32,948 nt of DNA from Campylobacterales bacterium (GTDB taxonomy: Bacteria > Campylobacterota > Campylobacteria > Campylobacterales > Sulfurimonadaceae): contig JAFGUB010000023.1 in the NCBI GenBank assembly GCA_016938735.1, positions 1 to 32,948 of the forward strand, in the 5' to 3' direction. Made by a program: the position numbers and the translations under genes. The notes under the pieces were generated by a model. That model was not told where the DNA came from. It saw only the letters and a program-made list of their open reading frames with translations, and made no database searches. Below, one piece after another: positions 27,626 through 32,948 of the stretch. Position 1 is the first letter of the stretch. Each line of letters begins with the position of its first letter.

Positions 27626-27847
27626 ATGAAAGGTACACGCAGGTGGATTTTGGCAGTGTTGGTGGGGTTGATGGGGCATGTTTTAAGTGCAGAAGAGGTT
27701 GATAAAGCAGCACAATGCGACGCGGCATATGCAGCGTGCTTAAAGCAGTGCGATACGAGCGAGAACGTTAATGAGACGTGTTATGAAACATGTGATAAGA
27801 CTTATGAGGCATGTCTGCAAAGCGCACAGCAATTGCCGGAATCTTAA
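27626..27847 (+). CDS. Small secreted cysteine-rich protein with twin CX3C motif
   Basis: A 73-residue protein. ATG 27626 is preceded by AAGGAG (27615-27620); the frame is open further upstream but without better signals. Residues 1 to about 23 are a signal peptide (MKGTRRWILAVLVGLMGHVLSA). The mature part has six cysteines spaced symmetrically: C-x6-C-x3-C-x9-C-x3-C-x6-C (CDAAYAACLKQC then CYETCDKTYEAC). This predicts two antiparallel helices clipped by disulfides. I do not know a named family for it. The stop overlaps that of miaA on the other strand. Confidence 0.7.
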   Translation: MKGTRRWILAVLVGLMGHVLSAEEVDKAAQCDAAYAACLKQCDTSENVNETCYETCDKTYEACLQSAQQLPES

Positions 27848-28746
27848 TCATCACGCAGTAGCGCGCGTTTTGCTTCTTCAAAAATCTGCGTGCCGGAGGC
27901 TTTGAAGGTCTGTTCAAACTGGTGGGCGTTGAAGGTTTCTTGGCGTTTGGCCAGTTGGGCCGTATGGGTAAAGACGGAGTGGATGGTTTGTTCTATACAT
28001 GTAAGCCCGTCAAGATAGTCAAACACTTCAACGATGCCGATTGCCTGCATACTTTGAGGCGCCCTACCGTAACGGCTTTCTAGCCTACATACTTCATCGA
28101 TCAATCCATTTTGAAACATCATTTCAGTACGCAATTTTATGCGGGAGCGTAGCACTTCACGTTCTATGGCCAGATTAAAAATCGGCATCGGGTCCGCAAC
28201 GGGGCGTGACGGATGCAACGCAAACCACTCGGTAGGCGTCATGCCGCTTTGCAGATAGAGCAGTAGCATCTTCTCGATGCGGTAACGGTCGCTTGGGGTT
28301 ATGCTGCTCATGTATCGCGGATCGATGCGGTAGAGCAGATCGTAGGCTTGACTCAGATCACGGAGCATCATTTGCGCATGTAGACGTGTCTCTTGGGTGA
28401 TCGGAGGAAGACTGGAGAGGCCGGTAAGCATACTTTTGAGATAAAAGCTGCTACCGCCGACTAGAATCAAGTTCTTGCCTTGAGATCGGCAAGCTTCGAG
28501 GCTTGCAAGATAGTAGTCAAAAAGGGTAGTGACGTTGAACGGCTCATCCGGAGACAAAAGATCGATACCGTAGTGTACGACACCTTGGCGTTCTAAAGCG
28601 GACGGCTTAGCCGAAGCGATATCGATTTCTCGATAGATACTCAGTGAATCGATTGAAAAGATAGAGGCGTTACATGTAAGCGCTAGCTCAATAGCCAAAG
28701 CACTTTTGCCCGATGCGGTGGGACCGATGATGGCGATTTGGTTCAT
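27844..28746 (-). CDS. miaA: tRNA dimethylallyltransferase
   Basis: A 300-residue enzyme that adds a dimethylallyl group to A37 of tRNAs reading UNN codons, the first step of ms2i6A formation. The P-loop GPTASGKS is at residues 8-15. FSIDSLSIYREIDIASAKPS, GIDLLSPDEPFNV, NLILVGGSSFYLKSMLTGL and, near the C-terminus, LAKRQETFNAHQF match the family. ATG 28746 puts the P-loop in the usual place. No ribosome site precedes it, and a TATAAT box lies only six bases upstream, suggesting a leaderless mRNA. Two TACATGTA sites fall in the gene (27996, 28671). It faces the twin-CX3C gene and shares the TTAA stop palindrome with it. Confidence 0.95.
   Translation of the reverse strand: MNQIAIIGPTASGKSALAIELALTCNASIFSIDSLSIYREIDIASAKPSALERQGVVHYGIDLLSPDEPFNVTTLFDYYLASLEACRSQGKNLILVGGSSFYLKSMLTGLSSLPPITQETRLHAQMMLRDLSQAYDLLYRIDPRYMSSITPSDRYRIEKMLLLYLQSGMTPTEWFALHPSRPVADPMPIFNLAIEREVLRSRIKLRTEMMFQNGLIDEVCRLESRYGRAPQSMQAIGIVEVFDYLDGLTCIEQTIHSVFTHTAQLAKRQETFNAHQFEQTFKASGTQIFEEAKRALLRDD
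28670..28681 (-). repeat. GCTTACATGTAA motif, copy 8
   Basis: An exact 12-mer on the minus strand within miaA, encoding part of ALTCNAS. A near copy (GCTTACATGTAT on the minus strand, 27996-28007) lies elsewhere in the same gene. Confidence 0.9.
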
Positions 28747-28752
28747 GGGCGC

Positions 28753-28758
28753 ATTATA
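28753..28758 (-). promoter_or_regulatory. Candidate -10 box of miaA
   Basis: TATAAT on the minus strand, six bases before the miaA ATG, so transcription would begin at or next to the start codon. Confidence 0.45.
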
Positions 28759-28779
28759 CAAAAGCCGATTGCCGCTTTA

Positions 28780-28788
28780 TGCTAGAAT
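28780..28788 (+). promoter_or_regulatory. Candidate extended -10 box of the prenyltransferase operon
   Basis: TGC followed by TAGAAT, an extended -10 pattern, 26 bases before the GTG start at 28815. It is divergent from and close to the miaA box. Confidence 0.4.
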
Positions 28789-28814
28789 AACACCAATTTG
28801 TTCTAAGGGTACAC

Positions 28815-29675
28815 GTGAAAGAGATCGTTTTGTTGTTTCGGCGTTTTAATGAGCTGGTGATGTTTCAGCACACGGTCTTTTCACTCCCTTTTATCTTTAT
28901 AGCGATGGTGGTCGCCGCTGATGGCTGGTTTGGTTGGCGCCTACTGCTGCTGGGGCTTCTGGCGGCGATGAGCGCCCGCAATTTCGCGATGGGTTTGAAT
29001 CGCTACGTCGATCGGGATATTGACGCCAAAAATCCAAGAACCAAGCATCGACCGAGCGTTGACGGGCGTTTGGGGTCTCAGGGTATTTTGCTGTTCATGC
29101 TTGCCAATGCACTGCTTTTCGTGGCGGTCGCCTATTTTGTGAACGAATTGGCTTTTGCGCTGAGTGTTCCGATCTTGGTGGTACTGGGGGCTTACTCATA
29201 TTTCAAGCGCTTTAGCGAAACGGCCCACCTCGTGTTGGGTCTCTCGCTTGGTTTGGCCCCTATTGCCGGTGCGGTGGCGGTGGATGGTGCCATTGCCATG
29301 TGGTCGGTTTTACTTGCGATGGGGGTACTTTTTTGGGTCGCCGGTTTTGATCTGCTTTACTCGCTGCAGGATATTGAGTTTGATCGTACCGAAGGGCTCT
29401 TCTCCATTCCGTCGCGATACGGAGTTGAGGCTACGCTCTTTATAGCGGCGCTATTTCATGCGCTAGCCGTCATCTTTTGGACTTTTTTTGTCTGGGATGC
29501 CGCTTTGGGCGCTTGGGCATGGACGGCTATTGGGGTTTCTGCGCTGATGTTATTTTACGAACACCGTGTGGTACGCAAAGACTTTACACAGATTGACCGC
29601 GCTTTTTTTACGGTTAATGGGTACTTGGGGATCATCTTTTTCGTTCTCATTGGTATCGATAGGGCTTTGTCATGA
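28815..29675 (+). CDS. UbiA-family prenyltransferase, probably menaquinone pathway (MqnP-like)
   Basis: A 286-residue membrane enzyme with about eight to nine helices. The first aspartate-rich motif is NRYVDRDIDAKNPRT (from residue 62) and the second is LQDIEFDRTEGLFSIPSRYG, both needed for Mg2+/prenyl diphosphate binding. UbiA enzymes attach a polyprenyl chain to an aromatic ring. Campylobacterota make menaquinone by the futalosine route, where MqnP is the UbiA member; this assignment is inferred, and a 4-hydroxybenzoate enzyme is the alternative. The start is GTG with TAAGGG upstream. Overlap with the next gene (ATGA) indicates an operon. Confidence 0.85.
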   Translation: MKEIVLLFRRFNELVMFQHTVFSLPFIFIAMVVAADGWFGWRLLLLGLLAAMSARNFAMGLNRYVDRDIDAKNPRTKHRPSVDGRLGSQGILLFMLANALLFVAVAYFVNELAFALSVPILVVLGAYSYFKRFSETAHLVLGLSLGLAPIAGAVAVDGAIAMWSVLLAMGVLFWVAGFDLLYSLQDIEFDRTEGLFSIPSRYGVEATLFIAALFHALAVIFWTFFVWDAALGAWAWTAIGVSALMLFYEHRVVRKDFTQIDRAFFTVNGYLGIIFFVLIGIDRALS

Positions 29676-30190
29676 ACGTCCGTTTGGTTCCCGCACCGAT
29701 CGCTGTGGCGTTTGAGACCCTAGGGGAAGACAGCGAGCATTTTGAACGTGAGTATCATCAGCTCAGTGAAGCAGACGATGATCCCATTGGCCAGTGGCTC
29801 AAGCTCGCCAAAGCGCGGGGCGACGCGGCACAGAGTGATCCGATTTTGCTTAACTTGTTGGTCGAGCTGCATCGTAAAATCGATAAACTTGAGCAACTGA
29901 TCAAAAATGAAAAGCCGGCGCGGCTCGAGCTTGCTGAGCGTCAGATGATTGAGCGTATTGGCTTCGGTTACTTCGAAATAAAAAATGCCCCTTTACGACC
30001 CGGAGCATCCTATTATGGTCGAATAGAGATGCCGGTACACCCAAAACACGATGTTGGGATCTTTTTTGAGGCAACAACCCCCTCTTTGGCGAAAATCACG
30101 AGAATGCATGAACGTGACGAGAAGGAGTGGGGGGCTTATCTGACGGCGCGCGAAAGAGTGATGATACGCGAAATGAGAGGGACTGAATGA
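29672..30190 (+). CDS. Hypothetical protein, possibly PilZ-like
   Basis: A 172-residue soluble protein I cannot name with confidence. An N-terminal acidic helical part contains a possible coiled-coil (LLNLLVELHRKIDKLEQLIKNE, residues about 59-80). The second half has alternating strands (IGFGYFEIKNAPLRPGASYYGRIEMPV) that recall a degenerate PilZ barrel. The c-di-GMP residues of PilZ (RxxxR, DxSxxG) are not visible, so binding is doubtful. It overlaps both neighbours by four bases (ATGA), so it is co-translated with the prenyltransferase and the next membrane protein. Confidence 0.6.
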   Translation: MNVRLVPAPIAVAFETLGEDSEHFEREYHQLSEADDDPIGQWLKLAKARGDAAQSDPILLNLLVELHRKIDKLEQLIKNEKPARLELAERQMIERIGFGYFEIKNAPLRPGASYYGRIEMPVHPKHDVGIFFEATTPSLAKITRMHERDEKEWGAYLTARERVMIREMRGTE

Positions 30191-30696
30191 GCGTTGAATC
30201 CTATCTGCTGCTGCTGCTGGTTGGGGTGGTTTTGTTGCTGATTTACTCTATCGTGACGAATGATACGCAACAACGACGACACATTCGTGCTGTGGCGATG
30301 GCAGTTGAAAAATTAAACCACCAACACTATCTGTTTGAACAGGAGTGTCGGCGCAAGTTAGAGCAGCTAGAAATAGCGCAAAATGATCAAATCAGGGAGG
30401 CGGATTTGCACTATGAGTTGGAGGTGGGCATGAGCGAGCTATCCAAACCGTTGCAGCATCAAATGGCCGTTCTGCAAGAAGAGATGCACCAGATGCGAAC
30501 TCAATGGTCAGCGCGTATTGTGCATCTTGAAGAGGGTGTGCGATCTCTGGCTCTACCGGCTTCGGTTAGCGGTATCGACGATGCGCACATTATTCGACTC
30601 TACAAACAAGGCGTAGATGTTGAGGGGATTGCCAAAGATTTAAGACTGTCCAAACCGGAAGTCGAATTTGTGTTGAAAATACATCAGATGAAATGA
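30187..30696 (+). CDS. Membrane-anchored coiled-coil protein with C-terminal helix-turn-helix-like segment
   Basis: A 169-residue protein with one N-terminal membrane helix (residues 5-22, LLLLLVGVVLLLIYSIV). It continues with a Gln/Glu-rich coiled coil to about residue 115 and a C-terminal segment DAHIIRLYKQGVDVEGIAKDLRLSKPEVEFVLKIHQ that reads as a helix-turn-helix of the type used in RNA polymerase sigma-like or DUF2802-type proteins. The function is unknown. It is the third gene of the overlapping operon beginning with the prenyltransferase; tRNA-Arg follows 58 bases later. Confidence 0.65.
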   Translation: MSVESYLLLLLVGVVLLLIYSIVTNDTQQRRHIRAVAMAVEKLNHQHYLFEQECRRKLEQLEIAQNDQIREADLHYELEVGMSELSKPLQHQMAVLQEEMHQMRTQWSARIVHLEEGVRSLALPASVSGIDDAHIIRLYKQGVDVEGIAKDLRLSKPEVEFVLKIHQMK

Positions 30697-30728
30697 TGCA
30701 TTTTAATTTATACTTAAGTATGATTGCG

Positions 30729-30734
30729 TATAAT
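30729..30734 (+). promoter_or_regulatory. -10 box of tRNA-Arg
   Basis: TATAAT, 20 bases upstream of the mature tRNA 5' end. The perfect palindrome TACTTAAGTA (30711-30720) lies just before it; no consensus -35. Confidence 0.5.
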
Positions 30735-30754
30735 TTCGTTCTCTTTATGAGAAT

Positions 30755-30831
30755 GCGTCCGTAGCTCAGCTGGATAGAGCACTGGTTTGCGGTACCAGCG
30801 GTCAGGGATTCGAATTCCTTCGGGCGCACCA
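30755..30831 (+). tRNA. tRNA-Arg, anticodon GCG
   Basis: A full 77-base cloverleaf with encoded CCA. The acceptor GCGTCCG pairs with CGGGCGC (one G-T), the D arm is GCTC/GAGC, the anticodon stem is CTGGT/ACCAG with loop TTGCGGT, and the T arm contains TTCGAAT. The anticodon is GCG, reading CGC and CGU. Most bacteria read these with an ACG (inosine) tRNA, so G34 is worth noting. It stands alone between two protein genes. Confidence 0.92.
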
Positions 30832-30891
30832 TTCTTTCTTTTATCAATCCAGCATCATTCATAACAGCCACAAAATCATCTTGTCCTTCGC

Positions 30892-30897
30892 TATAAT
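30892..30897 (+). promoter_or_regulatory. Candidate -10 box of the DUF2062 gene
   Basis: TATAAT, 35 bases before the ATG at 30933. No clear -35. Confidence 0.45.
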
Positions 30898-30932
30898 GCC
30901 GCATATTTACATTTTAGGATGCTACGATTCGC

Positions 30933-31424
30933 ATGATTCGCAAGATCTTTAAAAACAACAGTAGCAGACGATTCGACGAGTACATACAAAAGTACAAGAT
31001 ATCCACACAATTTTTAGCTGTGAATCGCAAGATGGTTTCACGGGCCGTGTTGATTGGATTCTTTATTGCTTTTATACCGATGCCGATGCAAATGGTCGCC
31101 GTTGTGGCATTGCTGCCGTTTTTTCGCTTTAATGCACTGATTGCTATTGCAATCGTATGGATCACCAATCCGCTGACGATGCCTGCAATCTATTATGTAG
31201 AGTATCTCACCGGCAATTTTTTGTTAATGCAGCCTGGTGTGCATGATATTGAACTTTCAATTACGTGGTTTAGCGAGAATATAGAGGAGATTTTTATCCC
31301 GCTTTATGTTGGCGCACTCTTTTATTCAACACTATTTTCGGTAGGGTTTTATTATCTTGTCAATTGGCTTTGGATTGATTCAGTGCAGAAAGAGCGGAAA
31401 AATAGAAAAAATGATATACAGTAA
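30933..31424 (+). CDS. DUF2062 family membrane protein
   Basis: A 163-residue inner membrane protein. The family signature is seen at residues about 37-82: SRAVLIGFFIAFIPMPMQMVAV, then RFNALIAIAIVWITNPLTMPAIYY. At least three hydrophobic segments are present (about 38-60, 65-90 and 125-150). DUF2062 proteins are small membrane proteins of unknown role, often near glycosyltransferases elsewhere. TAGGA lies upstream of the ATG. The basic C-terminal tail (KERKNRKN) is cytoplasmic if the positive-inside rule holds. Confidence 0.8.
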   Translation: MIRKIFKNNSSRRFDEYIQKYKISTQFLAVNRKMVSRAVLIGFFIAFIPMPMQMVAVVALLPFFRFNALIAIAIVWITNPLTMPAIYYVEYLTGNFLLMQPGVHDIELSITWFSENIEEIFIPLYVGALFYSTLFSVGFYYLVNWLWIDSVQKERKNRKNDIQ

Positions 31425-31442
31425 ACAATCACTTGATTGTTT
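31423..31442 (+). terminator. AT-rich hairpin at the end of the DUF2062 gene
   Basis: AAACAATCA pairs with TGATTGTTT around a CT centre, right at the stop codon, with T residues forming the 3' side. It is a plausible weak intrinsic terminator, usable from either strand. Confidence 0.5.
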
Positions 31443-31452
31443 CTGTCGGGTT

Positions 31453-31495
31453 TGTCTGAACACGAAACCACTCGAGCTTGGGTTGTGTTCAGACA
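31453..31495. repeat. Long inverted repeat between convergent genes
   Basis: TGTCTGAACAC (31453-31463) and GTGTTCAGACA (31485-31495) are perfect 11-base inverted copies separated by 21 bases that contain a further AACC/GGTT pairing. It lies in the 134-base non-coding gap (31425-31558) between the DUF2062 and thioredoxin-like genes. No T-run follows. It could be a structured RNA end, a protein-binding site or a relic of a small inverted-repeat element; the sequence alone does not decide. Confidence 0.65.
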
Positions 31496-31558
31496 TCCAA
31501 GGTCTTGATTACGGAAACAATAGTAGAAAAGAAAAGTGTAAAAAAAGTGTGTCGCTAT

Positions 31559-31879
31559 TTAAGAACACATCAATCGATGTGGGCGCTCGATTTGCTCAAT
31601 GATTTCATCAACACTCATGTGTCTGCTTTTGCGCAGAAACTCTTTGCCTTGCAAGAATACCAGTACGGTCGGTATAGCAAAGACGCCAAAATGCGCAGCT
31701 ATGTCGGGAGTCGCTTCGATATCGATCGTTTCAATCTCAAAAGGATCGAAGTGTGCCATGACGGCGTAAAACAGTTTTGGCTTGAGGGCGTAACAGACGT
31801 TGCATTCAGGTGCTGAGAAATAGAGTATGAGCGCAGGTGTACTGTTTAGTTGATCTTGGAGAGATTGAATGGTTTGCAT
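31559..31879 (-). CDS. Thioredoxin-fold protein
   Basis: A 106-residue cytoplasmic protein with a thioredoxin fold. It shows strand ALILYFSAPECNVCYALKP with redox pair Cys26-x-x-Cys29 (CNVC instead of the thioredoxin CGPC), an acidic strand (IDIEATPDIAAHFGV) and the cis-proline loop AIPTVLVFLQG. It probably reduces or shuttles disulfides; the changed centre suggests a redox potential unlike classic thioredoxin. I chose ATG 31879, which is 13 bases after the stop of yaaA. There is no good ribosome site, so reinitiation after yaaA is likely. A TTG at 31912 overlapping yaaA is an alternative. Confidence 0.8.
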   Translation of the reverse strand: MQTIQSLQDQLNSTPALILYFSAPECNVCYALKPKLFYAVMAHFDPFEIETIDIEATPDIAAHFGVFAIPTVLVFLQGKEFLRKSRHMSVDEIIEQIERPHRLMCS

Positions 31880-31892
31880 GCTGTATTGTAGC

Positions 31893-32624
31893 CTAAACAA
31901 TGGTATAGACAATCTCTGTTTTCAGCGCTTTGGTACGGATTTCGTTTACATGTAAGCCCTCTATCTCCAAACAAGAAAACGCCTCCAGAGACTCAGTTTT
32001 TGCTTTGGCTACGGCGCGAAGCACCAGCCCCCGATAGGCTTTGGCCCAGTGACTGACGATTTTACCGTCTTTAAGGAATTTAAGCGTTGTGTAGGGCTGC
32101 CGAGGCAAATAGAAACGATCATAATAATTTGCCCGAAGATCGAGGAGCTCATGCGCCTGTAGCATCGCATCGAGGGGTGTGGAGAGGCGCTCTTTATAGT
32201 AATGCTCCGGTGCGATCGAGCCGATTGAAGCGCCTTGTTTGACTTTGTACTCCATAATATAGTCCGATGCGCGTATCGGCCCGTATAGATTAGAGAAGAT
32301 GATGACGTGTTCATCTATATAAGTGCGGGCGTCTTGATCCAGCGAGCCGATATCAAGATGCTTGTACGCTACCCCGTCGTAGCGCTCGATAGCCTTCATC
32401 AGCTCTTGATTTTCGGTTCTGTTGTATCGCACTAGCTCGTGGGGATCTTTGATACCCGTCAGTTCATGGCGCTGGGCATCGTTTCCGGAGTGCATAATGG
32501 AGCGATATTGGTGAAGAATAACCGATCTGGTGTCCAAACCGAATAGGGGTTCGGAAATGGAAGCAGTATGGGGTATTCCGCCACCGCATTTGCTTTCGGA
32601 AGGGGAAAATAAGGTGATGAGCAT
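31893..32624 (-). CDS. yaaA: YaaA/DUF328 family peroxide-stress protein
   Basis: A 243-residue protein of the YaaA family, which in E. coli lowers free iron during hydrogen peroxide stress and binds DNA. Family marks are the start MLITLFSPSESK, YDGVAYKHLDIGSLD, FSNLYGPIRASDYIMEYKVKQG, and near the C-terminus KIVSHWAKAYRGLVLRAVA. ATG 32624 is preceded by GAGGAA (minus strand). Upstream in-frame codons give a non-conserved extension and were discarded. It is followed closely by the thioredoxin-like gene, a sensible pairing for oxidative stress. A GCTTACATGTAA site lies near its 3' end. Confidence 0.85.
   Translation of the reverse strand: MLITLFSPSESKCGGGIPHTASISEPLFGLDTRSVILHQYRSIMHSGNDAQRHELTGIKDPHELVRYNRTENQELMKAIERYDGVAYKHLDIGSLDQDARTYIDEHVIIFSNLYGPIRASDYIMEYKVKQGASIGSIAPEHYYKERLSTPLDAMLQAHELLDLRANYYDRFYLPRQPYTTLKFLKDGKIVSHWAKAYRGLVLRAVAKAKTESLEAFSCLEIEGLHVNEIRTKALKTEIVYTIV
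31946..31957 (-). repeat. GCTTACATGTAA motif, copy 9
   Basis: An exact 12-mer on the minus strand, in the sense orientation of yaaA, encoding GLHVNE. Confidence 0.9.
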
Positions 32625-32685
32625 GATGATTCCTCTTGAATGTTGGAAGAATGATACCGTTATTTCAAAAAAGCACAAAAACCTC

Positions 32686-32714
32686 TTGACACCAAAGTCT
32701 TATAAAGCTATAAT
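32686..32714 (+). promoter_or_regulatory. Perfect sigma-70 promoter of the tRNA-Thr/Tyr cluster
   Basis: TTGACA (32686-32691) and TATAAT (32709-32714) are separated by exactly 17 bases, and the -10 ends 19 bases before the tRNA-Thr 5' end. It is the only fully consensus promoter in the window, as expected for a strongly expressed stable-RNA operon. Confidence 0.85.
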
Positions 32715-32733
32715 TCTGGCTCAAATTTGAGAA

Positions 32734-32810
32734 GCCGCAATAGCTCAGTTGGCTAGAGCAGCTGATTTGTAATCAGCAGGCCCGGGGTTCGAGTCCTCGT
32801 TGCGGCACCA
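32734..32810 (+). tRNA. tRNA-Thr, anticodon TGT
   Basis: A complete 77-base tRNA with encoded CCA. The acceptor GCCGCAA pairs with TTGCGGC, the anticodon stem is GCTGA/TCAGC with loop TTTGTAA giving anticodon TGT, and the T loop contains GTTCGAGTC. It is the first gene of a tRNA cluster that continues past the window; in many bacteria Thr-Tyr-Gly-Thr tRNAs precede tuf, which would be expected next but is not seen. Confidence 0.95.
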
Positions 32811-32864
32811 CTTTTGAACCAATCGTATTAGAAACAGTGTTAGACCAGATTATATTGTTAACGT

Positions 32865-32948
<84 letters not shown>

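Noticed and set aside
31478-31816. A 112-codon plus-strand frame over the thioredoxin-like gene
   Set aside because: The minus strand encodes a clear CxxC thioredoxin fold with cis-proline; the plus frame has no recognisable domain and begins inside an inverted repeat.

Overview
The window looks like chromosomal DNA of a free-living, probably chemolithotrophic Campylobacterota (epsilonproteobacterial) bacterium. The strongest reason is the complex I operon. NuoE and NuoF are absent, and a short HP1264/Cj1575-like protein plus a flavoprotein sit in their places, which is a known hallmark of this phylum. A UbiA-type prenyltransferase of the kind used with the futalosine menaquinone route fits the same picture. 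By eye the base composition is near 50% GC, higher than Campylobacter or Helicobacter. I cannot name the genus from the sequence alone.

Layout. 1-443: two minus-strand genes, the cut-off start of a glucose-1-phosphate thymidylyltransferase (rmlA) and a small secreted ComEA-like helix-hairpin-helix protein, with a terminator hairpin between them. 586-5944: a tightly packed plus-strand operon of endonuclease IV (nfo), a FadL-type outer membrane channel, an AMP-forming acyl-CoA ligase and an AAA+ ATPase. 6181-23593: a complete 15-gene complex I operon, nuoA-B-C-D, nuoE-like, nuoF/GltD-like hybrid, two tandem nuoG genes, nuoH-I-J-K-L-M-N. It is followed after 25 bases by a secreted TPR protein (23619-25976). 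25978-32624: a patchwork of small genes on both strands (NTF2-like protein, acidic 82-residue protein, 2OG-Fe(II) oxygenase, twin-CX3C periplasmic protein, miaA, mqnP-like prenyltransferase with two small partners, DUF2062 protein, thioredoxin-like protein, yaaA). tRNA-Arg(GCG) lies inside this part, and tRNA-Thr(UGU) and tRNA-Tyr(GUA) close the window; the last lacks its final two bases.

How it fits together. The nuo operon encodes a proton-pumping quinone reductase whose usual NADH-oxidising module is replaced by a 677-residue protein. That protein joins a remnant of the NuoF N3-cluster domain to a glutamate-synthase-small-subunit-like FAD/NAD(P) flavoprotein. Two NuoG paralogues could form alternative or combined electron wires. 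The menaquinone-type prenyltransferase would supply the quinone pool this enzyme reduces.

The most unusual signal is not a gene. The palindrome TTACATGTAA occurs exactly nine times in 33 kb, seven of them inside the longer 12-mer GCTTACATGTAA, and its 8-base core TACATGTA occurs 15 times. A 10-mer is expected roughly 0.03 times in this length. The copies sit mostly inside unrelated genes in different reading frames, and two lie between genes. The motif behaves like a selected genome-wide DNA signal (uptake sequence, methylation or chromosome-organisation site) rather than protein homology.
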